Assembly (NCBI RefSeq): GCF_037975245.1
Contig: NC_092577.1
Coordinates: 5,306,001-5,370,000 of the forward strand
Length of the DNA: 64,000 nucleotides
Direction of reading: 5' to 3'
Source: Apostichopus japonicus
Lineage: Eukaryota > Echinodermata > Holothuroidea > Aspidochirotida > Stichopodidae
Below are positions 34,500 through 46,756 of this stretch, piece by piece. The notes under the pieces were generated by a model. It was not told the origin of the DNA. It saw only the letters and a program-made list of their open reading frames with translations, and ran no database searches. The translations under genes were made by a program, and so were the position numbers. Numbering within the stretch: the first letter of the stretch is position 1; every line of letters begins with the position of its first letter.

Positions 34500-36340
34500 G
34501 GGTTACAAAATCCTGGATATGCGCCTGTTATTAGAACAAACGTTGATCCTTCTATCCAATAGACAGCATAATGATTTTTTTTAATAAAAAAGTCAATAGT
34601 CGTATGAATTATGAGACTATACACGATTATAACGTAAATACGAAAAAATGACTAAAGCGTTACTTAGTGAACCAATTTGTGATGATGACGTCATTGTGAC
34701 GGAATCCGAAATTTCTTCGTCATCCAAAGAAGAGAGAGAGAACTGTTCAAGAAGGTGTCGTTAGTTAGGTTTTTCTTCTGTCATTGTTTTTGTATTATTT
34801 TGTATTATTTGTATCATTTCTAATTGCGCAATGAACATTCTTTGAGTGGTGTGTGCGCATTATAAGTATTATTATTATTATTATTAATGTGTCCCTTTGT
34901 ATGTATATTTATCATTATAATTCACTTGAAGCTTGTTGTCTGCTTTCCAAATATGACCTAGTAGCCACAACATTTTCTCAAATCATTTTCCCTGAAAGGA
35001 GAAAAATTTATATATATATATACGGGAATAAATATATTTTAGTTATCCGCATCCGCTAGTTTCAATTTAACTTCATGAAGTATTTATCAATCTCAATTAA
35101 TAAATATGTATTTGATTGGTTCCCATTAAATTCGAAGAAGAAATATTTCACATGAAAAATGTGTGACGTTACCATACAGACATTGTCGGTCTGAACTGTT
35201 ATATCGTGCCATAACTCGCCGTTATCTGTCGTGACCCCAGAGGGAAATCCAAATAAAGAAATTCTGATCAATAAGACTAAACTCAGGGGTTATTCAGACT
35301 GATACGGTAATGTTGGTTTAGTTCCGGTCACAATCGATTGGTGTGAATACAATATAATCAATATAAGACCAAGTCATCATGTTTCTTCGTTTCTTTTGTC
35401 CTCTCTTCTCTGACGGCCGAACTTGGGTATTCGTTCAGTCCGTTGCATGATGCTTTCATCCAAACTCTTAGCAAAGGCTAATCTCTCTTTTTTTCCTTTC
35501 TTTTGCAGTGGTCGGATTTAGCGCATCAAGGCTAGATTAGGCAGGGTAAGTATACCTCCTTGATGCAGATAATCACAATGTCGTTACCATCAGCTATTCA
35601 TTAAAGTATGCAGGAACTTATCTACTATATTGTAAATCAAATTAACAGCTATGCTGCCATACAGGCAGATAAAAGACTGGTTTATCTGATCTATCGATGC
35701 ACTGTATAGGCCTACACATGCGGGCCTGTCTTCAGTATATAACCTTTATAAGCAGACGACAACTTAACCACTATACCTTCAATGGGACTGCCGGGGTTGA
35801 GAGTGGAATAAGTTGTTTGTTTGCACTGGGTCTATCTTGAGTGACTTTTCTCAAATAGTAACTTCATTTGGACATTTCGGAATGGATTATCTTCTCCACA
35901 GTTTTGGTACTGAATAACCTCTATATATTAGTACCAGTCTTATTTATTGACAAATGTTCCTCATCGCGGTTTCCAATGGAACAATTTTATATGGCTTATC
36001 ATTGGCAGATCATATAAACCGAGTAATTCGCGTTTATTCCACATAGCTGGAGAAGATAGTCATGTATATAAGTCAATGCGAACAATTTGCACTCGTTTAA
36101 CATTATAGAGCGCATTATACTAAAAATTCGACATACATGATATTTCGGCAATATTTTGGTCCCATATATGCTAAATGTGTTGACCAAAATATATTCGTAA
36201 GGAAATTTGCCATTGTAATATAACATTTGTTTCCGAACTGAGACACGAATCAATATATATTTTCGATACCCACATTATCGGAACTAACTTCATCATTTTC
36301 TTGCGTTCTTTCAGGCTGACTGGATTCGTAAAGGAATAAA
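34500..36340. other. No gene seen
   Basis: AT-rich. Contains a small ATT run near 34867-34886 and a TA run near 35010-35022. Short frames show no motif. Confidence 0.5.
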
Positions 36341-36345
36341 AAAAA

Positions 36346-36675
36346 AAGGATTTTCGGAACTAAATAAAGGATTCGCGGAACTCAATACAGGATTTTTGGA
36401 ACTAAATCAGGATTTTCGGAACTCGATACAGGATTTTCGGAACTATATAAATTATTTTTGGAACTAAATAAATTATTTTTGGAACTACATAAATTATTTT
36501 CGGATCTAAATAAAGATTTTCGGAACTACTTAAGGACTTTCGGAACTACTTCATGATTTTCGGAAATAAATAAAGGATTTTTGGAACTAAATACAGGGTT
36601 TGCGGAACTAAATACAGGATTTTCGGAACAAAATGCACGTTTTCTTGGAACTGAATACCGGATTTTCTTGTTTTG
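36346..36675 (+). repeat. Minisatellite, about 22-bp unit
   Basis: About 15 imperfect units of the type GGATTTTCGGAACTAAATACA. Units vary mostly at the first bases and at the C/T in TTCGG/TTTGG. Confidence 0.9.
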
Positions 36676-36679
36676 TCGG

Positions 36680-38210
36680 AGTGATTGAGAGTATAACGGA
36701 ATTAGCGTAGATCACTGAACTGAACGGAATGCCCATACGCCGTACGGAACACAACAATCAAACGGCGCCATTTTAAATACCCTTGCCTTGGATACTTTCA
36801 AGAGATATATTTATTTCCAATCTTAAGTTGTGTCGGAATCTATCTGTCCATCGTGGTGATCGACTGATCGTTTACTTCGCCGGTCCGTGGTAAGTATCTA
36901 GGGACAGTAAGGGGACCAAGGGGAAGGAAGGGAACAGATGAAGAAGAAAAACCGTGAGTATACTTTTTCTTAATCTACATGTTCCGGTTTGTCTTACTAA
37001 CACCAGAAGAGTTGCACTCGAACAATGTTATTGACATACATTGAGACCCATTTACAAAATGTATTCAACGGATAAAAATCAACCTTAATAATTAAAAACC
37101 CAAGAAGTAATTATAACTATTATTTGTAATTCCGACTAACTACGTATGGGCAAGTTAAGCCGTTTATTCTATCGATGAAAAAAAAGTGTGCTTAAAATTC
37201 GGACTTAATGAAACATATCTACCAAATGGGAAACTAAACAAGTTTAATCGATACAAAACTTGCCTAATTACTCAATCCACTCCCAATATAAAACTTCAGT
37301 AACTTAGCTCACGGAGAAGTGAATCAACATAACCAGCGATTATAAGAAATCTGACATTTCATTCTCCTTTTAAGAGTGAATAATATTTAGCCTATCCATC
37401 TGTACCTTGATTTCAATCTCTCCAGGTTCCTCAAATTTGAAGACCACGAAAGTAAATCCATTATTTTCTTTGCCTCGTATCTCACTTGTATCTTTATCAC
37501 TGATGATAAAAGCGTAAACATACTTATGAAAGTATGTCAGTGGAGTACGAGTGTTCCACCAAATTTTTCACACCGTGCCTCGCTGGGAAATATCCAAAAG
37601 AAATGTTTTTCTCTGCGAAGGATATATGCGTAGGAAGTGTGTTCTTTTGTTCATGGAAATGCACTAAAACTATCAAATGATAATTTGGTTATTTACTATG
37701 CATAATCATGCTATTTTCGATTGCTGGTGTGGTTGTACAGTGGATGCCATAGTTTCTTTATTACAATCATTTTAAACTTGGACATCAGCTCGTTTGTTTC
37801 TATTGTTTTTCAACCACAAACATTACCTCGACATTCAACCACACCTTATCTCCCCTTCCCGAAAAAAAGTATGGCTTAGATATAATTGAAAACGTGCGAA
37901 CGGAAGCTCATGAACGGCCCGTGTATTTATATATACAAACGCACAACCGAACAGCAGTTGCATACATGCCAAATTCGATTCCATTCTCGATGCGGTATCG
38001 GCAGTATCGCCAAAAAGGCAATACCAAGGCATTCTGGAGCCGGTAACACCAGCTACAACCGATCCTGAAAATGAAACCGTGTCAAGTTCAATGCTATGTG
38101 CACTTTTCGGTAATGTAAATATACAGTAAGTTATTTACTTGCCAAAACGTTGTTTAAGGCTTGTTACACATTGTTTCTATTTATTTAATGTAGGCTTAAT
38201 AATGGTCTTT
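36680..38210. other. No gene seen
   Basis: Unique-looking sequence between the 22-bp minisatellite and the 43-bp satellite. A GTAAGTAT word near 36890 looks like a splice donor but no coding frame leads into it. Two overlapping short frames on opposite strands (37835-38068) have no motif. Confidence 0.45.
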
Positions 38211-38904
38211 TGTTGTTGTGCATAAAGTCATAGATAATTCTGTCATGTTAGCCACAGGCTGAATATATTCATAGACACATCTGTTATGTATAGGTGTTGT
38301 AGGCCACAGATATTCTTAGAAATATCTGTTATTTTAGTGTTGTAGGCCAGATATTCATAGATACATCTTATATATTAGTGTTGCATGCCACATATATTCA
38401 TAGAAACATCTGTTATAATAGTGTTGTAGGCCACATATGTTCATAGATACATCTGTAATGTTAAGTCTGTAGGCCAGATACTCATAGATACATCTGTAAT
38501 GTTAGTGTTGTAGGCCACAGATATTCAAGGATACAACTGTTGTGTTCGTGTTGTAGGCCACATATATTGATAGATATATTTATTATGTTAGTATTGTAGG
38601 CCATATATATTCATATACATTTATTATGTGAGTGTTGTAGGCCACTGATATTCACAAATACATCTGTTATGTAGGTGTTATAAGCCATATATTTATAGAT
38701 AGATGTTTAATGTATATCTTGTATATTCATGTAAATCTGTTTCGCATAGGAATTCATATATTAATCCGTTATGGAAGTCATGTAAGCCACCGGTATTCAT
38801 AAATAAGTGAACTAATTTAGTTTTGTAAGCCACATATATTCATAGATTTATCCTATTCGTAAGTATCATTATTCACATATATCCATAGATTAACTGATAT
38901 GCAA

Positions 38905-40080
38905 GCACTTCGCCATACAGATGCTTTGGAAAAACACCTTACTGGCAGGGCCATAGTGCCAGAAGGGTGCGTGAAGCCATTCAGAGAGTCCGCTCCCTTT
39001 CCAGATCATCTACTTTGGCAGTGAAGGACAAAAAGGGACGAGACTGCGACAACAAACCCCCCTAGTTGTTACTTTCCACCCAAATCTTCCTCCTCTTCAG
39101 CAAATCACCTCTAACAACCACAACATTCTCCTCACTTCAGATAGACTCCAACGAGCCGTCCCTGATAAATCCACCATCGCTTACAGACGACCACACGCAA
39201 CCTACGAGACCTTCTTGAGCGTGCTGCTGTTCCACCTCTAACTTCTAACCCTACACCCATTCAGCATGGTACATTCAAATGTGATCGTACTTCGAGATGC
39301 ATCATCTGCATCTATCACATTGTTGAATCCAATTCCATCACAAGCCACAGCATGTAACTCACACACAAGACTAAGGGTCACATCACTTGCACAACCACTA
39401 ATGTCATCTATCTGATCTCTTGTAGAGTTTGCGGCATCCAGTACGTTGGCGAAACCAAAACCACCCTCAAGAGGCGATTATATGGTCACAAATCCACAGT
39501 CAACACCATGAAGACTGAGACTCCAGTTAGAGAACACTTTAACTTTTCCAACCATACCATTAACGACATGTCCCTACAGGGGATTGAATCCTTAGGTAGC
39601 CGTCCTGACCTAGTACGAATCAGCAGAGAGAGGCTGTGGATACAACGCCTTCGCACCATTCAACCTCATCGGCTCAACATTCAGGAAGGACATGACTAAC
39701 TTTTCTTCTGTCCCCCTCCTCCTCCCCTTGTTCCCACCGCTCATCACTCCTCTTCTCATAGCGCTCTTCCACCCATTTTTCTCCACACCTTTCTATCTTT
39801 GTCCTTCTCCAGTTTATTCCCTACCCCCTTCCCTTAATCCTCTCTTTGTCCCTCCACTATTTATCTCCTACCTCTTCTCTTCCCATGTTGGTTTCTTTCT
39901 TCTCTCCATCCCTTGTCTACTAATCCCCTTACATCTATCTCTTTGTGTTCACCATGCTCATTAACCTGTCTGTATTCTGTGCGTGCTTTTGTCCCTTCTG
40001 TTACTGTTACTTGTCATTTAGCCTTTGAAGAAGATCCTGCCAGGATCGAAACGTCAGACCAACTTACTTTTACTCATTCA
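38905..40080 (+). mobile_element. Penelope-like element, 3' part with GIY-YIG endonuclease
   Basis: Plus-strand pieces match the end of Penelope-like retroelement proteins: a VVTFHPNLPPLQQI block near 39060, a Cys-containing stretch FKCDRTSRCIICIYH near 39270, then the GIY-YIG region NVIYLISCRVCGIQYVGETK near 39398-39460 with RERLWIQRL downstream (ends about 39699). One stop lies just upstream of the GIY-YIG part and the RT is missing, so it is inactive. The pyrimidine-rich 3' region (39700-39960) is non-coding despite an open frame. The element sits inside the 43-bp satellite, which resumes at 40081. Confidence 0.85.
40023..40060 (+). ncRNA. Hammerhead-ribozyme-like hairpin at the end of the Penelope-like element
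   Basis: TTGAAGA is followed by a 6-bp stem (GATCCT...AGGATC with a 3-nt loop), then GAAAC and GTC. This matches the order of a minimal hammerhead core (CUGANGA, stem II, GAAA, then cleavage after UH). Penelope-like elements are known to carry hammerhead motifs. Here core position C3 is T, so activity is doubtful. Helix I pairing is not obvious. Confidence 0.45.
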
Positions 40081-41429
40081 TCCTTTTCGTAAGTATTCTA
40101 AGCTACATATAGTCATAGATTATTCTGCCATGTAAGTCATACTATTACTAGACAAATATGGTTCGTATGCATTCTAAGCCACAGATATTCATAGATAAAT
40201 CTATTATGCACTTGATATATGCCACAGATATACATAAATATATGAACTAATTCAGTTTTGAAAGCCACAGATATTCATAGATTAATCCTATTCTTAAGTA
40301 TTCTAAGCCTTCTTAAGTATCTAAGTTTATAGATTATTCTGCCATGTAAGTCATACATATTACTAGACAAAAATGGTTTGAATGTATTATAAGCCACATA
40401 TATTCATATGTACTGATAAATAAGAGAAATCATTTAGTTATGGAAGCCACAGATATTCATATATTAATCCTATTCTTAAGTAATCTAAGCCACATATATT
40501 CATAGAGTATTTTGCCACGTAAGTCATACATATTACTGGACAAATATGTTTGGTATGTATTCTAAGCCACAGATATTCATAGATAACTCTATTATGTAAG
40601 TGATATAAGCCACATATATTCATAAATATGTAAACTTATTTAGTCATGAAAGCCCCATATATTCATAGATTAATCCTTTTCGTAAGTAATCTACGCCACA
40701 TATATTCATAGATTATTCTGCTATGTAAGCCATAAATACACCAAGACAAGTATGGTTTGTATGTTTTCTAAGACGCAGATTTTCATAGATAAAAATATGA
40801 TGAAAGTGATGAAAGCTATAGATATTCATAAATCTAAGAACTAATGAAGTTTCCTAAGGTACAGATATTCATAGATGAATCCATTATGAAGCGATGTAAG
40901 CCACAGATATTCATAAATGAGTGAACTAATTGAGTTTGGTAAGCCGCAGAATTTATAGATTATTCTTCTCTGTAAGCCATAAATACACCTAGACAAGTAT
41001 GGTTTGTATGTTTTCTAAGCCGCAGATATTCATAGATAAATATATGTTGATAGTGATGAAAGCTATAGATATTCATAAATGTAAGAGCTAATAAAGTTTC
41101 CTAAGCTACAGATAGTCATAGATAATCCATTGTGAAGCGATGTAAGCCAAAGATATTTATTAATGAGTGAACTAATTGAGTTTGGTAGGCCGCAGATATT
41201 CATAGATTATTCGTCTATGTAAGCCAAACATATTCCTAGACTAACATGGCTCGTATGTCTTCTTAGTCACATGTGTTCATAAATAAGTGGAACTATTGAG
41301 TTTTGGAAGCCAAGGAAATATTCATAGATTAATTATATTCGTAAGTATTCTAAGCCAAAGATATTCATAGATTATTCTGCCATGTAAGTCATACATATTC
41401 CTAGACAAATATGGTTCGTATGTATTCTA

Positions 41430-41815
41430 AGCCACAGATCATCATAGGTATTCATCAATAAGAAAAGTCATTTAGTTTTGGATGCCACAGATATTCTAGA
41501 TTAATCCTATTCGTAAGTATTCTAAGCCACGGATATTCATAGGAATTCATCAATAAGAAAAGTCATTTAGTTTTGGATGCCACAGATATTCTAGATTAAT
41601 CCTATTCGTAAGTATTCTAAACCACAGATATTCATAGGAATTCATCAATAAGAAAAGTCATTTAGTTTTGGATGCCACAGATATTCTAGATTAATCCTAT
41701 TCGTAAGTATTCTAAGCCACGGATATTCATAGGAATTCATCAATAAGAAAAGTCATTTAGTTTTGGATGCCACAGATATTCTAGATTAATCCTATTCGTA
41801 AGTATTCTAAACCAC
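41430..41815 (+). repeat. 95-bp higher-order repeat within the satellite
   Basis: About four nearly identical 95-bp units; the word ttttggatgcc recurs at 41476, 41571, 41666 and 41761, exactly 95 bp apart. Each unit contains two diverged 43-bp-type monomers. The near identity shows recent local amplification. Confidence 0.9.
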
Positions 41816-42399
41816 ATATATTCATCGATTATTCTGCCATGTAAGTCATACATATAACTAGACAAATATGGTTCGTATGTATTCTAAGCCACATATATTC
41901 ATAGGTATTCATCAATACATCAATAAGAAAAGTCATTTAGTTTTGGAAGCCACAGATATTCATAGATTAACGCTACTCGTAAGTATTCTAAACCACAGAT
42001 ATTCATAGGTATTCATAAATAATAGAAATAATTTAGTTTTGGAAGAAACAGATATTCATAGATGAATCCTATTCGTTAGTAATCTATGTAAGCCACAGAT
42101 ATTCATAGATTATTCTTTTATGTAAGCCAAACATATTCCTAGACAAACATGGTTCGTATTATATGTCTTTTTAGTCACATGAGTTCATAAATAAGTGAAA
42201 TTATTTAGATTTGGAAGCCAAGGAAATATTCATAGATTAATTATATTCGTAAGTATTCTAAGCCACAGATATTCATAGATTATTCTGCCATATAAGTCAT
42301 ACATATTACTAGACAAATATGGTTTGAATGTATTATAAGCAACATACATTCATTGATAAATTTACCATGTAAGTGATGTAAGCCACAGATATTGCAACA

Positions 42400-44485
42400 C
42401 AAATGACGATTTACTCACTACCAACATGAACCTATGTAACAAGCAGCCATTTGCTCATCAATTTATCATGTTTATCAAATTTACCAATTTAACATTGTGA
42501 TTCATGGTGATAACATACTCATACAAAATGCTGACCGTAAACGACTTTACGTGAGCAGCAAAGGCCTTATTTAACTGTGGGCTAACAGATAAAAAAAAAC
42601 TGCATACACATTCATCTGCATACAATCAAGGGAAGTTGATCAGAGTTGTATGATTCCATTTCATTCATCTTCATACAATGGCCTGTTTTTAATGCAGTGG
42701 TGGGAGTGGTAGGGTAATTGCCCCCAGCTGTCACTTTGTTTTAAGTTCGCTAATTTCTGGCCATAAATATTGTTATTTTAATGCAACAAAAATGTTTGAA
42801 ATGGCATATTATGCAGCTTGTTTTATTAACGACATTATGACACCCATAGTAAGTAAATAAGCAAATATAGTCCTTCATAACACACTAACATAGGTCTTGT
42901 TGACTTTGCATGTTGCTTTATGTTGCCATAAACTTAGTTAAAAGGTACGGTAACCAGCGGGACATTGAAGTAGTTTAATTAACAATTGCACAGTATACAG
43001 CATGCAAGAACTAATGGGTAACAACATTTGATAAAAAAACCCGTTTCACCAGGTGCAGTTACATCTTTATACACCGGTACATTGGATCTTACACTGACGA
43101 TAAATCGACCTTACCTTTTTTTTAAACCTTTTCCACATTTCGAAACTGTTTAATTGTAGGCTTTCTCAATGATAACTATCTTGGTCATTTGGGTAGGAAA
43201 CAGTTACAGTTACAGTTTACAGTTAGCCTTCACGAGACAAACACGTGATGGAAAGATGATTAATCCGAATTTTATGTAAACGTGATAAATGATTTTGTTT
43301 AGTCAGAATTTTTGTGATTCTGATGAGTTTTTTTTTTTATATTAAAACATTTATTTTACTGTAAATAATCAGTAAAAAAGGGTAAACAAATTTAAACCAT
43401 ATAATCTTGAGACGAAAAGTACTACGGAAAATGTTGTAGGAAATATATGTAGTTGAATATCTGGTATTGCAAAATTTCACCAAGTTACCATGAAATCACA
43501 TGACCTATCAAACTGTATCCATGCATGCGGCCTCTGTATAAAGTTAAAGCATTGCCTTATAACGTTCAATACGTGACCATGACGGTGATGATAGTTGTAC
43601 ATGATTTCTATAACGTAAATTTTTAAGTGTGTCCTCTATTATATTCTTGGTCTGCCATATATGGCTTCATTTATGAATGCCTTTTTGTATAGGACTTTTA
43701 GCCTCTACATAGAATTTGATAAAGTGCGATGTTAACATGTCGCCTACTTCCTTCAAAACTTCATGTTTTAAATTTTTCAAATAGTAATAGGATATATAGG
43801 CAACAATAGAGTACTATGGTAAGCTAGTAATATATCACATTCGGAGAAAATAAATACAACTAGTATAATCATGTTTCTTTAGATATTTTTAGATATTTAT
43901 CGTCTGTCACTAGCATAGTTTTTGGCCTGTGTCATTGTCTTTAACGTATCATGTATATTTACTCACTCATGATAAGAGCTCGTTCAATGTACACTCCTTA
44001 GCCCATATATCAATGTTTGATTCGGCTATATATAGAACAAATCACTGTAAATGCAAACTGTTAAAACCTGTAAATAAACATGCCTTCCAAGCCTTCCTGC
44101 CATTGGGACACGACTTTGACCTGAAGTGTCTTTCGTATAATGATACACAAGGATAGTGTGAGAGTTTGTGGTGGAGGGGGTTGGTAGGGGCGGTGTGTAC
44201 ATGTTGTCTTTCGTCAGCGCCGTGAGCCCATTCGGACCCCTCAGCCTTTTCTGAATTGGGCCTATACTATTTTCATAAGAAAATGAAATAGAAAAAAGAT
44301 ATCCTTATCCCAATTATTCCCGCCCCTAATGTTCCCCATTTGAACCCCTCTCATCTGGACTGAACATCGTTACACTTACTTTGCATACGTAGTTTTGTTT
44401 AGTAATCAAATGTTCACATGTGTCACGCAATGGATATAAGCAATATTTCGCTGTTCGTTTATGATTGGCCACATCGGACAAAATT
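42400..44485. other. No gene seen
   Basis: AT-rich unique-looking sequence. Short frames (for example 43929-44156) show no motif. Confidence 0.5.
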
Positions 44486-44491
44486 CGAGAA

Positions 44492-44775
44492 TTTATGCCA
44501 ACATGTATTCCATTTAATGTTGACATAAATTCAATTCATTGGTCAGACAAGGTTTTTATGTCTGCATTAAATGGATTTAATATGGACATAAATTCGTACA
44601 GACATATTTTCGAATTAATGCTGGCATATATTCAAATTAATGCTGGCATAAAATCGATTTTATGCTAACATATATTCGATTTAAGGTTATCATATTTTCG
44701 ATTTAATGTCAGCATATATTCCAATTATTGTCAGCATATGATCGATTAAATGCTGACATATATTCGACCAATGAA
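44492..44775 (+). repeat. Second minisatellite, 22-bp unit
   Basis: About 12 units like TGCTGACATATATTCGATTTAA. The last seven are in strict 22-bp register from about 44629; earlier ones carry small indels. Different sequence from the 22-bp repeat at 36.3 kb. The short open frames crossing it are artefacts. Confidence 0.9.
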
Positions 44776-46060
44776 TGTGCAGGAATATAGGTCTACATAT
44801 ATTCACTTCCGACAACAATTTACCCACACCCGATAACAGTTTTCAACAGCCAATCGCTGCTCTTGTTAGAAACGGAGCACGGCACTGGTTATTATATACC
44901 GATTGTCACCAGTTACCCAACATACACAAATGTTACTATATGTAGGCCTAGGATACTAGTCTATAGCCTTAGTCCCTAGCATTATTCGGTCATACCATGG
45001 GATAGCCGCCTACATCCATGATAAGAAAGCGCCTAACGTTAGGTCTGAGCTTGCTGTAGGCTAAATTTGCCTTTATCTAGGCTATAGAATGATTATCCCG
45101 CCTATTAGTGTAAAGTATGTATAAAGAGCAGCGATTGGCTAATACTAATTGATTACCCTCTTTATCACATCATATTGACTATAGTTAGTCCATTCTCATT
45201 GTATTGAAAGGATTGGGACTTTTTGAAAACATTTAATGACTTTTAACTTTTGGCGTTCTTCAGGAGGATGGAACTGAACTCGACCCATAATCCTTTGTAA
45301 TCTTGATGTCATTGGTTCGAGTCCCGATTTAGTCGCAAAATTCTTTGCTCTTTTGAAACTGTTTATAATTTTATCGCTCTTTTCTTTATTTCTGTCTCTC
45401 GTAATAATGGAACAATGGTTTTATTCGTGAGAGAATTTGGCCTCTTCTTGTCAAGATATTATTTAACCATCGCCCCTAGTCTGATCCACAACTTACATCA
45501 TTCCCGTGACATAGAGACATATTACGTGCATGAGATAACATGCATCGAAACAATTTCAATCTTATTACATCCACATAGTTAAAAGTAAACATGTATGCAG
45601 CAAGTACTCCGAACGGTTGATATGACAGAATAAACACGGCACGCCATAAAAATCAGACATGAATTGTATATCAAATAAAGTCTTTGATTCTGTCAACTAA
45701 TCACCATAAACTTTGAAACAAGTTACCATTATGAACTGATTCCTACAAATATCTATTTAGCGTCCATGTTCGTTTTTCAGAACGTCACATGATCTGCAAG
45801 GCTCCATCTTGTCAATTGGATGTTCTTCTTCCCCGTTTCCGTATATTCTTCTTCCGTGATTTTCTTCTGTTATTTAAGGATTAAAGGATTCTAGACTTAA
45901 ATTCTACTCTGGATGATAAATCCACAATGCGATGATTGTACTGGTAAGTAACGCACATAAGGCAGTAATGGTGTGAAGATATGTACTGATATACTAAACA
46001 CGTCATTAATAACATAGGCTATGTACTGATATACTAAACTATATATATATGTATATGTAT
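44776..46060. other. No gene seen
   Basis: Contains several short 'taggcctagg'-like words near 44940-45080 and a box-B-like motif at 45314. No coding region recognised. Confidence 0.5.
45314..45324 (+). other. tRNA-like box B (possible SINE or tRNA relic)
   Basis: GGTTCGAGTCC matches the RNA polymerase III box B consensus (GGTTCGANNCC). About 40 bp upstream, a 'cgacccataatcc' stretch resembles an anticodon arm with CAT. No acceptor stem or box A was found, so a functional tRNA is not supported. Confidence 0.25.
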
Positions 46061-46061
46061 A

Positions 46062-46699
46062 TGCAAATGCAAATGCAAATGTAAATGTAAATGTAAATGT
46101 AAATGTAAATGTCTATGTCTATGTCTATGTCTATGTCTATGTCTATGTCTATGTCTATGTCTATGTCTATGTCTATGTCTATGTCTATGTCTATGTCTAT
46201 GTCTATGTCTATGTCTATGTCTATGTCTATGTCTATGTCTATGTCTATGTCTATGTCTATGTCTATGTCTATGTCTATGTCTATGTCTATGTCTATGTCT
46301 ATGTCTATGTCTATGTCTATGTCTATGTCTATGTCTATGTCTATGTCTATGTCTATGTCTATGTCTATGTCTATGTCTATGTCTATGTCTATGTCTATGT
46401 CTATGTCTATGTCTATGTCTATGTCTATGTCTATGTCTATGTCTATGTCTATGTCTATGTCTATGTCTATGTCTATGTCTATGTCTATGTCTATGTCTAT
46501 GTCTATGTCTATGTCTATGTCTATGTCTATGTCTATGTCTATGTCTATGTCTATGTCTATGTCTATGTCTATGTCTATGTCTATGTCTATGTCTATGTCT
46601 ATGTCTATGTCTATGTCTATGTCTATGTCTATGTCTATGTCTATGTCTATGTCTATGTCTATGTCTATGTCTATGTCTATGTCTATGTCTATGTCTATG
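46062..46699 (+). repeat. Hexamer microsatellite (ATGTCT)n
   Basis: From 46109 to 46699 the hexamer ATGTCT repeats without a visible error, about 98 copies. To the left is a short run of related hexamers (AAATGC, AAATGT). Five of six frames are open, which gives the long Met-Ser and Arg-His frames on the two strands; these are not genes. It abuts the NLR relic. Confidence 0.98.
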
Positions 46700-46756
46700 C
46701 CTATATATACACATACAATCAGCGTTCAGGTCTTCGAATCAAATCTACTGATATAA

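Larger units (their letters stand above)
38215..42395 (+). repeat. 43-bp satellite array (interrupted)
   Basis: Tandem units of about 41-44 bp around the core GCCACAGATATTCATAGAT, followed by a variable half (for example tctgttatgttagtgttgta in the left part, taatcctattcgtaagtatt in the right part). Roughly 3 kb of array, about 70 units, broken by a Penelope-like element at 38905-40080. Unit variants are locally clustered, as expected from unequal exchange. The short minus frame at 40438-40623 (repeated NICGLYHL) is a translation of the satellite, not a gene. Confidence 0.9.

Noticed and set aside
34253-34624. 123-codon minus frame
   Set aside because: Its central part is the dispersed repeat shared with 26.9 kb, so the open frame is likely accidental.
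39692-39964. 90-codon Pro/Leu/Ser-rich plus frame
   Set aside because: It lies in the pyrimidine-rich 3' untranslated part of the Penelope-like element, after the stop of the GIY-YIG frame.
38215-42395. CRISPR-like array of regularly spaced repeats
   Set aside because: Units are contiguous 43-bp tandem monomers that vary along their whole length; there are no unique spacers, no cas genes, and the DNA is eukaryotic.
46034-46756. Long Met-Ser and Arg-His open frames on both strands
   Set aside because: They are translations of the pure ATGTCT hexamer array; five of the six frames are open by composition alone.
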